The translations under genes and the position numbers were made by a program. The notes beneath the pieces are model-generated. The model did no database searches, was not told the DNA's origin, and worked only from the letters and a program-made list of their open reading frames with translations. This document shows positions 11,678-22,579 of a stretch of DNA of 64,000 nucleotides, in pieces. The stretch is taken from positions 264,377,687 through 264,441,686 of the forward strand of contig NC_061510.1 of NCBI RefSeq assembly GCF_022539505.1, in the 5' to 3' direction. Position 1 is the first letter of the stretch; each line of letters begins with the position of its first letter. This DNA is from Lolium rigidum (lineage: Eukaryota > Streptophyta > Magnoliopsida > Poales > Poaceae).

Positions 11678-12322
11678 ATGTTTCCTTTTAATTTTACCGC
11701 AAAGAACATACCGGTAGGACAAGGGTCTATAATTGGGAGGAACAATATAGAAGAATTTTTCACCCATGTTAGTACCGTTGAAGATTTCGAAGATAGACAC
11801 TTGGTAGACCTTGCTCCCACCTATGAAATTGCTGCTGCTGCTTTAGTTCGCCTGTTGGAAACTAAATTTGTTAATCTCAATCCTATAATCCAACACATGT
11901 TTCTTACACTTGGTGATTTGGAAGAGGGGGAAAAGAAAGATTTTGTTTTAGAAACCCTTCTTAGAGAATTTGGTGGTCTAGCAAGAGAGGCTAGAAAGGT
12001 CTTTGCTAAATTTAATATGCTTGGTTCTCATACTAATTTTGTTAGCCTCCTTGAAAAAATGGATATGGATAGGATAAGGTACACTAATAATGCTAATGAT
12101 GGTGGGGAGATCAAAGCACCAATACCATGTAAACTCCTAGCTATGAATGATGCACTAGAAAATAACTATGCTTGGCTTGTTCCTGAAAATTTGTTCGATG
12201 AGAGTAGCAAGCCCAAGACTAATGAGAAGGGAGATGCTGAAACTTATGTACCTAATATATTATGCATGGTCGAGAAAACTTCAAACCCCGCTGTAGGTGC
12301 ACCACCCTTCGATAATACTTGA
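11678..12322 (+). CDS. Retroelement-borne open frame of unknown function, 214 aa
   Basis: The frame starts with an ATG after an A/T-rich leader with two CAAAAACACAAAAAAATTAG-like repeats and stops at 12322. The product starts MFPFNFTAKN, is acidic and mostly alpha-helical in look, and has no zinc knuckle, protease, RT or integrase motif. It sits where gag would be. Two stretches look helical: a central one with LLETKFVNLNPIIQ and one with LREFGGLAREARKVFAKFN. I do not recognise a family beyond 'frame found in non-autonomous grass retroelements'. It may be a gag remnant, a captured host fragment or a packaging-related frame. Frame integrity suggests recent origin or selection; the two cannot be separated here. 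Confidence 0.55.
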   Translation: MFPFNFTAKNIPVGQGSIIGRNNIEEFFTHVSTVEDFEDRHLVDLAPTYEIAAAALVRLLETKFVNLNPIIQHMFLTLGDLEEGEKKDFVLETLLREFGGLAREARKVFAKFNMLGSHTNFVSLLEKMDMDRIRYTNNANDGGEIKAPIPCKLLAMNDALENNYAWLVPENLFDESSKPKTNEKGDAETYVPNILCMVEKTSNPAVGAPPFDNT

Positions 12323-14893
12323 GATACACTTTCCGCGCCTAGCTGAAAGGCGTTAAAGAAAAGCGCTTATGGGAGACAACCCATGTTTTTACCTACAGTA
12401 CTTTGTTTTATATTTGTGTCTTGGAAGTTGTTTACTACTGTAGCAACCTCTCCTTATCTTAGTTTTGTGTTTTGTAGTACCAAGTAAAGTCTTTGATAGA
12501 AAAGTAAGTACTAGATTTGGATTACTGCGCAGAAACAGATTTCTTTGCTGTCACGAATCTGGGTCTAATTCTCTGTAGGTAACTCAGAAAATTATGCCAA
12601 TTTACGTGAGTGATCCTCAGATATGTACGCAACTTTCATTCAATTTGAGCATTTTCGTTTGAGCAAGTCTGGTGGCCTAATAAAATCCATCTTTACGGAC
12701 TGTTCTGTTTTGACAGATTCTGTCTTTTATTTCGCATTGCCTCTTTTGCTATGTTGGATGAATTTATTTGATCCATTAATGTCCAGTAGCTTTATGCAAT
12801 GTCCAGAAGTGTTAAGAATGATTGTGTCACCTCTGAACATGTGGATTTTTATTATGAACTAACCCTCTAATGAGTTGTTTCGAGTTTGGTGTGGAGGAAG
12901 TTTTCAAGGATCAAGAGAGGAGTATGATGCAATATGATTAAGGAGAGTGAAAGCTCTAAGCTTGGGGATGCCCCGGTGGTTCACCCCTGCATATATTAAG
13001 AAGACTCAAGCGTCTAAGCTTGGGGATGCCCAAGGCATCCCCTTCTTCATCGACAACATTATCGGGTTCCTCCCCCGAAACTATATTTTTATTCGGCCAC
13101 ATCTTATGTACTTTGCTTGGAGCGTCGGTTTGTTTTTGTTTTTTGTTTTGTTTGAATAAAATGGATCCTAGCATTCACTTTATGGGAGAGAGACACGCTC
13201 CGCTGTTGCATATGGACAAATATGTCCTTAGGTTCTACTCATAGTATTCATGGCGAAGTTTCTCCTTCGTTAAATTGTTATATGGTTGGAATTGGAAAAT
13301 GCTACATGTAGTAACTCTAAAATGTCTTGGATAATTTGATACTTGGCAATTGTTGTGCTCATGTTTAAGCTCTTGCATCATATACTTTGCACCCATTAAT
13401 GAAGAAATACTTAGAGCTTGCTAATTTGGTTTGCATATTTGGTTTCTCTAGAGTCTAGATAACATCTAGTATTGAGTTTTGAACAACAAGGAAGACGGTA
13501 TGGAGTCTTATAATGTTTACCATATGTCTTTTATGTGAGTTTTGCTGTACCGTTCATCCTTGTGTTTGTTTCAAATAACCTTGCTAGCCTAAACCTTGTA
13601 TCGAGAGGGAATACTTCTCATGCATCCAAAATCCTTGAGCCAACCACTATGCCATTTGTGTCCACCATACCTACCTACTACATGGTATTTATCCGCCATT
13701 CCAAAGTAAATTGCTTGAGTGCTACCTTTAAAATTCCATCATTCACCTTTGCAATATATAGCTCATGGGACAAATAGCTTAAAAACTATTGTAGTATTGA
13801 ATATGTACTTATGCACTTTATCTCTTATTAAGTTGCTTGTTGAGCGATAACCATGTTTACGGGGACGCCATCAACTATTCCTTGTTGGATATCATGTGAG
13901 TTGCTATGCATGTCCGTCTTGTCTGAAGCAAGAGAGATCTACCACCTTCATGGTTGGAGCATGCATATTGTTAGAGAAGAACTTTGGGCCGCTAACTAAA
14001 GCCATGATTCATGGTGGAAGTTTCAGTCTTGGACATATATCCTCAATCTCATATGAGAATAAAAATTGTTGCCACATGCTTATGCATTAAAGAGGAGTCC
14101 ATTATCTGTTGTCCATGTTGTCCCGGTATGGATGTCTAAGTTGAGAATAATCAAAAGCGAGAAATCCAAAATGCGAGCTTTCTCCTTAGACCTTTGTACA
14201 GGCGGCATGGAGGTACCCCATTGTGACACTTGGTCAAAACATGTGCATTGCAAAGATCCGGTAGTCCAAGTTAATTAGGACAAGGTGCGGGCACTATTAG
14301 TATACTATGCATGAGACTTGCAACTTGTAAGATATAATGTCCATAACTCATATGCTTTATTACTACCGTTGACAAAATTGTTTCATGTTTTCAAAATAAA
14401 AGCTCTAGCACAAATATAGCAATCGATGCTTTCCTCTTTGAAGGACCATTCTCTTTACTTTTATGTTGAGTCAGTTCACCTATTTCTCTCCACCTCAAGA
14501 AGCAAACACTTGTGTGAACCGTGCATTGATTCTTACATACTTGCATATTGTACTTGTTATATTACTCTATGTTGACTATTATCCATGAGATATACATGTT
14601 ACAAGTTGAAAGCAACCGCTGAAACTTAATCTTCCTTTGTGTTGTTTCAATACCTTTACTTTGATTTATTGCTTTATGAGTTAACTCTTATGCAAGACTT
14701 ATTAATGCTTGTCTTGAAGTACTATTCATGAAAAGTCTTTGCTTTATGATTCAATTGTTTACTCATGTCATCACCATTGTTATGATCGCTGCATCCACTA
14801 CATATGTTTACAAATAGTATGATCAAGGTTATGATGGCATATCACTTCAGAAATTATCTTTGTTATCATTTTACTCGCTCGGGACGAGCGGAA
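12323..14893 (+). other. Long 3' non-coding region of the type B element
   Basis: This region has no sustained frame and is nearly identical to 55240-57807 in the type A element; a diverged version is at 25626-27544. It contains two internal copies of the purine-tract motif CTAAGCTTGGGGATGCC (12956-12972 and 13014-13030). The second is part of a perfect 9-bp hairpin. Conservation across elements with different 5' frames suggests a cis-acting role such as RNA packaging or plus-strand priming. Confidence 0.7.
13022..13042 (+). other. Conserved RNA hairpin, arms GGGGATGCC / GGCATCCCC, loop CAA
   Basis: A perfect 9-bp stem with a 3-base loop overlaps the second internal purine-tract copy. The same hairpin is at 25793-25813 and 55937-55957 in the two other elements, with an identical stem and loop. 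Confidence 0.65.
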
Positions 14894-14910
14894 CTAAGCT
14901 TGGGGATGCT
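14894..14910 (+). other. Polypurine tract of the type B element
   Basis: CTAAGCTTGGGGATGCT directly precedes the 3' LTR start TGATACG at 14911. This is the expected plus-strand primer position. The same motif precedes the 3' LTRs at 27561 and 57825. Confidence 0.75.
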
Positions 14911-16592
14911 TGATACGTCTCCGACGTATCGATAATTTCTTATGTTCTATGCCATATTATTGATGATACCTACATGTTTTATGCACACTTTATGTCATAT
15001 TCGTGCATTTTCCGGAACTAACCTATTAACAAGATGCCGAAGTGCCGATTCGTCGTTTTCTGCTGTTTTTGGTTTCGAAATCCTAGTAACGAAATATTCT
15101 CGGAATTGGACGAAATTAAAGCCCGGGGGCCTATTTTCTCACGAAGCTTCCGAAGTCCGAAGGAGAGACGAAGAGGGGCCACGGAGGGGCCACACTATAG
15201 GGCGGCGCGGCCCCCTTGGCCGCGCGGCCCTGTGGTGTGGGGCCCCGTGCCGCCTCTTGACCTACCCTTCCGCCTACAAATAGCCTCCGTGACGAAACCC
15301 CCGAGTACCGAGAGCCACGATACGGAAAACCTTACTGAGACGCCGTCGCCGCCGATCCCATCTCGGGGGATCCAGGAGATCGCCTCCGGCACCCTGCCGG
15401 AGAGGGGAATCATCTCCTGGAGGACTCTACGCCGCCATGGTCGCCTCCGGTGTGATGAGTGAGTAGTCTACCCCTGGACTATGGGTCCATAGCAGTAGCT
15501 AGATGGTTGTCTTCTCCCCATTGTGCTATCATTGTCGGATCTTGTGAGCTGCCTAACATGATCAAGATCATCTATCCGTAATTCTATATGTTGTGTTTGT
15601 CGGGATCCGATGGATAGAGAATACTATGTCATGTTAATTATCAAGTTATTATACATGTGTTGTTTATGATCTTGCATGCTCTCCGTTTCTAGTAGAGGCT
15701 CTGGCCAAGTTTTTACTTTTAACTCCAAGAGGGAGTACTTATGCTCGATAGTGGGTTCATGCCCGCATTGACACCGGGACAGTGACAGAAAGTTCTAAGG
15801 TTGTGTTGTGCTGTTGCCACTAGGGATAAAACATTGATGCTATGTTCGAGGATGTAGTTATTGATTACATTACGCACCATACTTAATGCAATTGTCTGTT
15901 GTTTAGCAACTTAATACTGGAGGGGGTTCGGATGATAACCTGAAGGTGGACTTTTTAGGCATAGATGCAGTTGGATGGCGGTCTATGTACTTTGTCGTAA
16001 TGCCCAATTAAATCTCACTATACTTATCATGTCATGTATGTGCATTGTTATGCCCTCTCTATTTGTCAATTGCCCGATTGTAATTTGTTCACCCAACATG
16101 CTTTTATCTTATGGGAGAGACACCTCTAGTGAACTGTGGACCCCGGTCCATTCTTTAATACTCGAAATACAAATCTGCTCGCAATACTCGTTTTTACTGT
16201 TTTCTCTGCAAACAATCATCTTCCACACAATACGGTTAATCCTTTGTTACAGCAAGCCGGTGAGATTGACAACCTCACTCTGTTTCGTTGGGGCAAAGTA
16301 CTTTGGTTGTGTTGTGCAGGTTCCACGTTGGCACCGGAATCTCCGGTGTTGCGCCGCACTACATCCCGCCGCCATCAACCTTCAACGTGCTTCTTGGCTC
16401 CTCCCGGTTCGATAAACCTTGGTTTCTTTCCGAGGGAAAACTTGCTGCTGTGCGCATCATACCTTCCTCTTGGGGTTGCCCAACGAACGTGTGAAATACA
16501 CGCCATCAAGCATATTTTCTGGCGCCGTTGCCGGGGAACTGAAGAAAAGCTACACCACAAAGATTTCTAACTCCCACGTCAACTACGCACCA
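14911..16592 (+). repeat. 3' LTR, type B, extended form
   Basis: It matches 9761-11437 and ends CGCACCA before the target duplication GTAAG. It contains a perfect tRNA-Asp primer-site complement at 16519-16536, which is abnormal for the interior of an LTR. The GC inverted repeat is at 15201-15230. Confidence 0.88.
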
Positions 16593-16597
16593 GTAAG

Positions 16598-17017
16598 TAC
16601 CTTACTAAGTACCATTATTGCAGTTTTGGTAGTAAGTTAAAACAAAGACCTATTTTACCAAGTAGAAGTATGTTATCAAATTAGTCTTCAGTTAAGGCTA
16701 GCAGCACCAGAAGAAGTCCCATCATTGATTCTTCAATGAGAAAGGAAACAAGCATTTAAAGTTAGAAGCCATGGCTCAGAGACAGGTATTATTAGATCTC
16801 AGAGATAGGTATCGTAGAACTGGAGTAAGAAACTAATTTTCAGAGACAAACCCTAATGGATTCCAGGAAGAATCTGGATAAGGGATGTATTCAATTATAT
16901 CCAGTAAGATCAATACGGAGTTCGAGAAAAGTCGTAGTCTGCACAAGTCAGATCCACACTCCAAAACGTGAGAGAGCTCAAACTTCGAGGACGAAGTTTA
17001 GTTTAAGGGGTAGAGAC
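16598..17017 (+). other. LARD interior, second part, ending in its polypurine tract
   Basis: This non-coding segment resumes the LARD after the nested element. The final bases TTTAAGGGGTAGAGAC (about 17002-17017) are purine-rich and directly precede the 3' LTR start TGTAATATCCC, so they are the likely plus-strand primer. Confidence 0.7.
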
Positions 17018-17344
17018 TGTAATATCCCAGGTAATGGGGTTACAAAAATAGAGGAAACAGATGTGTGCAATTCATTCATGCATAGAAAATCTGGGGAATT
17101 TTCGCGCGTTAAAGTAAAACAGTCACAGTAACTAAAGTTTCACTTGACCTTGGTGGAATTGAAGTAGCTCATCAAGTCAAGTGCGATAAACCTCAAAGTG
17201 ACTTTTTTAAAACCTTATTTTGGGTAGAGATAATTTGATCTAAGGGATTAGATCAAATAGAATTAAAATCAACACAAGAACTTATTAATCAAGGATCAAC
17301 TACTTGATCTTATTAAAGATCACAACATGATATTCCTTGCCATA

Positions 17345-18744
17345 TGATGACCCACAAGTATAGGGGATCGCAACAGTCTTTGCGGGAAGTAAAACCCAAT
17401 TTATTGATTCGACACAAGGGGAGACAAAGAATACTTGAAAGCCTTAACAACGGAGTTGTCAATTCAGCTGCACCTGGAAACAGACTTGCTCGCAAGAGTT
17501 TATCAGTAGTAACAGTTTTATAGTAGTAGCAGTAGTAAAATAACAGCAGCAGAGTAACAAAGACAGCAGTAGTGATTATGGTAAACAGCAGGATTAAAAT
17601 ACTGTAGGCACGGGGACGGATGACGGGCGTTGCATGGATGAGAGAAACTCATGTAACAATCAAGCAGGGGCATATGCAGATAATAATAAAACGGTATCTA
17701 AGTACTAATCAATCAATAGGCATGTGTTCCAATTATAGTCGTACGTGCTCGCAATGAGAAACTTGCACAACATCTTTTGTCCTACCAGCCGGTGGCAGCC
17801 GGGCCTCTAGGGAAACTATCGGATATTAAGGTACTCCTTTTAATAGAGTACCGGAGCAAAGCATTAACACTTCGTGAATACATGTGATCCTCACATCACT
17901 ACCATCCCCTCCGGTTGTCCCGATTTGCATCACTTCGGGGCCATTGGTTCCGGACAGCGACATGTGTATACAACTTGCAGGTAAGACCATAAACAATGAA
18001 TATCATGATGAAACAATAACATGTTCAGATCTGAGATCATGGCACTCGGGCCCTAGTGACAAGCATTAAGCACAACAAGTTGCAACAATATCATAAAAGT
18101 AACATCTACGGATACTAGGCACTATGCCCTAACAATCTTATGACTATTACATGACCAATCTCATCCAATCCCTACCATCCCCTTCAGCCTACAGCGGGGA
18201 AATTACTCACACATGGATGGGGGAAACATGGCTGGTCGATGGAGAGGCGTCTGTGGTGATGATGGCGATGATCTCCTCCAATTCCCCGTCCCGGCGGAGT
18301 GCCAAAACGGAGACTTCTGGCTCCCGAGACGGAGTTTCGCGATGTGGCGGCGTTCTGGAGGGTTTCTGGCAACTTCGACTTCTCCCCGTGCGTTTTTAGG
18401 TCGAAGGCAATAAGTAGTCCGAAGGAGGGCGTCGGGGGCCAGCCGAGGCTGCCACACACTAGGGCCGCGCGGGCCCCTCCTGGGCCGCGCCGGCCTAGTG
18501 TGTGGGGCCCTCGTGCCCCCACCTAGCTTGCCCTTCTAGCTCCGTAAGTATTCTGGGAAAATAGGGCCTTCTGTCAAAATCCCGAGGTTTTTCCTGAAAG
18601 TTGGATTTCTGCACAAAAACAAGACACCAGAGCAATTCTGCTGAAAACAGCGTTAGTCCGTGTTAGTTGTATCCAAAATACACAAATTAGAGACAAAACA
18701 ATAGCAAAAGTGTTCGGGAAAGTAGATACGTTTTGGACGTATCA
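17345..18744 (-). repeat. 3' LTR, type D (1400 bp), minus strand
   Basis: Its terminal 81 bp (18664-18744) match 19285-19365 with one mismatch, which defines the LTR. The GC inverted repeat is at about 18463-18495, with long outer arms CCACACACTAGG / CCTAGTGTGTGG. Confidence 0.85.
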
Positions 18745-18760
18745 ACTCCCCCCAAGCTTA
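18745..18760 (-). other. Polypurine tract of the type D element (minus strand)
   Basis: On the minus strand the bases TAAGCTTGGGGGGAGT directly precede the LTR start TGATACGTCC. The motif is a variant of the CTAAGCTTGGGGATGC tract of the plus-strand elements in this window. Confidence 0.75.
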
Positions 18761-19184
18761 GCTTATTGCTTGTCCTCAAGCAATTCAGTTAACAACTGAG
18801 CGATAAAAGAACTTTCACGAACACATTTGTTCATATGATGTAAATATTCTCATGCTATGGCTAACACTTAAGCAGTTCATAATAAGATACATGCAAATAA
18901 GATCATCTAATAGCTATACCAATCATGGAAAGGTACCAACAATTAATAACAAGCATCATGGATCGTGAATATAAGCAGGATTGCAATGTTCATAAATAAT
19001 TATCATTAAATTGATATCACAGCTTTTATAACTATACTAAGAATGAAAGTTGTGCTCTCAGAAAGTGCTCAAAGAAAAGAATGGAACTCAACTTTCATTC
19101 TTAGTATGTACTTGTCTCAAATATGATTGATTGTGGTATAACTTTGATGCTTTATCTTTATTTGGTACTATTTCTGAACTTCAG

Positions 19185-19284
19185 NNNNNNNNNNNNNNNN
19201 NNNNNNNNNNNNNNNNNNNNNNNNNNNNNNNNNNNNNNNNNNNNNNNNNNNNNNNNNNNNNNNNNNNNNNNNNNNNNNNNNNNN
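19185..19284. other. Assembly gap, 100 Ns
   Basis: Exactly 100 Ns suggests a placeholder of unknown true length. It hides most of the interior and 5' LTR of the minus-strand element. Frames that run into the Ns are artefacts. Confidence 0.98.
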
Positions 19285-22200
19285 TAGTTGTATCCAAAAT
19301 ACACAAATTAGAGACAAAACAATAGCAAAAGTGTTTGGGAAAGTAGATACGTTTTGGACGTATCACCATAACATATGAACATCCATTTAATTGGAAATCA
19401 AGTAACAATAAAATGGAGAAACCATTCTTGATTATCTTTTCCATGTCTTAAACAAATCCATGATCCTACCATGAACCTCATGGTATTCATATTATTTCAT
19501 TCTTGGAAACATAACAAGGAGATCCACTCTAGAAATATATATCCTTCTCTATTCCATATTCTTGTACATCAAACCTAGAGAGGTGAGAGTTCTATAACAA
19601 TTATTAGAGAAGCAATAACAAACCTTGAGCTAAACCTTGGATATACATCCAAGTATTCAAATCATCATTTTTAAGAGGAACCTTAGGATATTATTCAAGA
19701 CATTCCTAGAGAAAGAAACCATTTATGTTAAACATAGATATTGATGAACACATCAATCCCTGTGGAGCCTAACCTTAAGTTAGTATTAAAGTCCTTTCCA
19801 AAATGAGAGAGACCAATCATACAAATCATAGCTTTATCTATTTAAGAATAAAGGACAACCATTGAACTAGAGTATTAGGAGTACACCATAATCTAGAATG
19901 ATCCATTCTTATATAAGAGAGCTCAATTATGGTGTTACACTCAAGTTAGTTGAGGCAACACTTGAGTTTGAGGGAGAGAACTATCCATATACCAAGATGA
20001 TAATATCATCATTGATTAAGTAGAACCCTAACATAATATCTTAGGCATTCTCCTGGGATATAAACTAAAGAGACAACCATAGTAGTCCCATCCAAGAAAG
20101 TAAATTAGAAGTGCTATACCTTGATTGATCTAGACAATGCTTGATCATGGAACTGAGAACCCATTTAATGAGAGATCCCTAGGAATCCAAACCTTGATCA
20201 TTATAAATTGAGTGATGATCATAAACCCTAAGAACTTGAGGTAAAAATGTTAAGAACAAGATGATCATGCCTAATCCATGATCATGCTCTTGAGGTATTG
20301 AGGATAAACCCTAAAAGGATAAGTAGATATCCTTCACCACATGAAATCATAGGGAGGTAATTAATAAGCAACCCTAAGCTTATATCCCAACCTTAACTTG
20401 TGAATCACTTGGTGATCATAAGTAGAATCCTACCATATCTACATTCCACTTATTCCTCACCTAAGAAGCATAAGAAAACCTTAGAGTCAAACTCCATATT
20501 TAATATGGTGAGAAACCATCCATCCATATGACCAAGGTTAACTATAAAAAGAACTATAACAACTTTAGTTACTTTAATGATAAATTGAGGATATCAATAG
20601 AAGTTAATTGGGAGAAGACAAAACTAATTCTCAAGTCCTTAGTAATTAAAGGAGCACATGAACAATTAAGCAAGTAATCATATTACCTTGGTTAGGGGAG
20701 ATTAAACTCTAGCAAATGCAATATGATGTCATCTCAATTCTACAAACTAGAATTATGTCTCAACCCTAGTTTATGTATCACTATGGTGATCATAATATAA
20801 ACCTAGGCCATAACTGAGATTCAAACCAATTGCCATTAGGTAAATATCATTAGAACCCTAGTATGGCACATTAATAAAATCTTAACCTATAATTATTAAA
20901 CCTGAGAAAACTCTTGTGATACATCTTATAATTAGAACCATAAGTGTGATTAACAACCACTTATCTTTATAACCAAAGTCCAACCATGAGGAGAGTAATG
21001 TCTACTCTAGGTAATTCAAAGTGTTATTAAAATATAATATTAGTGCTAACCTTGACATAGAGTGATAATCAGAATTACAAGATCTTAAGAAATAGAGGAT
21101 CACATAAAATCATATGCAGGGAACTAAATTCTCAGTTAAGAGCTCAAACCCTAATGATAAATTCTAAAACACTTAGAGTAGAAATTATCAACCCTAATAA
21201 TTCAAAATAGATTTGATTACACAAGAAAAAGGAAATTAAAATGAGTGCATAAAATCATGATTAATTACAATTTGTAATAAAGCTCACATATGTGAAATGT
21301 TTAATCAAAACAATTAAGTATTACAATAATACTTTTATTAGTCTTCATACAAGACCAATTGTTTAACACCTGCAATATAGAAAATAGTTAAAACATGAAT
21401 TATAAACAGAATTCAAAACAATGAATAAAATAGAAAATAAAAAGAAAACAGGAAAGAAAAGAGAATGGGGCTTACCTGGACCTTGCCAGCCGCAGAAGCC
21501 CAGCAAGGCAGCCCAGCAGCAGCCCAGAACCGAACCACTTAGCAGCCCGAATACCCCTTCGTTAAAATAACGAGGAGGAGGTCGTCCTCATCCCTTCCTC
21601 ACGCATGGAGGCCACCGAGACGCCGTGCTCCTCTTCTCCTCGCCGCTGGCAAGCTCTGCTCGATCGAATTCGTGACGAGGCACGCGCCCAGGCACCGTAT
21701 AAAAGCCCTGGACGAACCCTAACGCCGACCTCTCTCTCTCTCTCTCTCTCCATTTTTCCCCCAAATTGAAACCCTGGCCGACCCGGCCATCTCCAATCGC
21801 CGCCGGTGGAGACCTCCCCTGGTCAAGCCGTAGCCACCATCGTCTTCGCCGTCCTCGACATGTTCACGGTACAAAAGGAATTGAGCCGAAGCGTCCTGCA
21901 ACGCCCTCACCGAGCTCGCCATTCCGACGGCCGGAGCCATGAATTCCGGCGAACCAGGCCTCCATCGACCTCGCCGTCACGCGCGTCGTACTCGCGGTGA
22001 GCCACTCCACCTCGTGGCAAGGTCGCTTTGCTCGATTACACGCTGTAGCGCCGCCGCATCGCTAGCCCGTGAGCACCTCCGCAGCACCACGTCGCCGGCC
22101 ACCCTCCGGTGACCATTCGGAGGGGGCGCCGCCACTATTAGGTTCGCCTTGTTCCCCTGGATCCAACGAGCACACGCAGAGCCCCGCGGAAACCCTCCAT

Positions 22201-22497
22201 CGCCGGCGTCGTCCTTGACTGGCCGCCGGTGGTGCACTTGGTTGCCACGTTGGCACCACGTGGTAACCAACGTGGCCATAGGCCCACCGATCGACCTCTC
22301 TCGTGTAGGTTCAACCGTGTACCTTTAGCCGTTTTTCATTTAAATCTAATTCCAGAAAATGCTGCAACTTCAAATAAATCTAGAAAATCCAATTTAAGTC
22401 AGAAAAATATAAATGAGATATTAAAATTCTTAGAAAAGTAAACTCTATACAATAAAAATATAATATGAAATTTTTATAAAAAATCAATTATTTAATA

Positions 22498-22579
22498 CTC
22501 CCTCCGTTCTTTTTTAATTGACTCGGATTTAGTAAAAATTTGTACTAAATCCGAGTCAATTAAAAAGGAACGGAGGGAG
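22498..22579. mobile_element. Stowaway MITE (82 bp) in the LARD 3' LTR
   Basis: CTCCCTCCGTTC starts it and GAACGGAGGGAG ends it, with TA duplications at 22496-22497 and 22580-22581. The arms are nearly perfect over about 36 bases, so the whole element folds into one hairpin. The 5' LTR of the same LARD has the empty site near 2575, so this MITE moved after the LARD inserted. Confidence 0.95.

Larger units (their letters stand above)
9761..16592 (+). mobile_element. Complete non-autonomous LTR retrotransposon, type B LTRs, nested in the LARD interior
   Basis: TGATACGTCTCC starts the element at 9761 and CTACGCACCA ends it at 16592; the 5-bp duplication GTAAG is at 9756-9760 and 16593-16597. 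It has two near-identical LTRs, tRNA-Asp-type primer sites, one 214-codon frame, about 2.5 kb of non-coding sequence and a purine tract at 14894-14910. There is no polymerase. The 3' non-coding half is nearly identical to that of the element at 52706-58984, while the 5' frame differs. The LTRs extend about 84 bp past the usual family end. Confidence 0.92.
17345..19365 (-). mobile_element. LTR retrotransposon on the minus strand, type D LTR, mostly hidden by an assembly gap
   Basis: The 5-bp duplication CCATA is at 17340-17344 and 19366-19370. On the minus strand the element starts TGATACGTCCAAAACG at 19365 and ends GGGTCATCA at 17345. A whole 3' LTR is present (17345-18744), then its purine tract, then about 420 bp of interior, a run of 100 Ns, and only the first 81 bp of the 5' LTR (19285-19365). 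The interior coding content cannot be judged. Its LTR 3' part resembles that of the LTR at 27561-29089. Confidence 0.88.

Noticed and set aside
16519..16536. A tRNA-Asp gene, because of the perfect 18-base match
   Set aside because: Only the 3' end complement is present and on the strand expected for a primer site; no tRNA cloverleaf surrounds it.
19131..19444. Frames running through the first N run
   Set aside because: Their length comes from undetermined bases.
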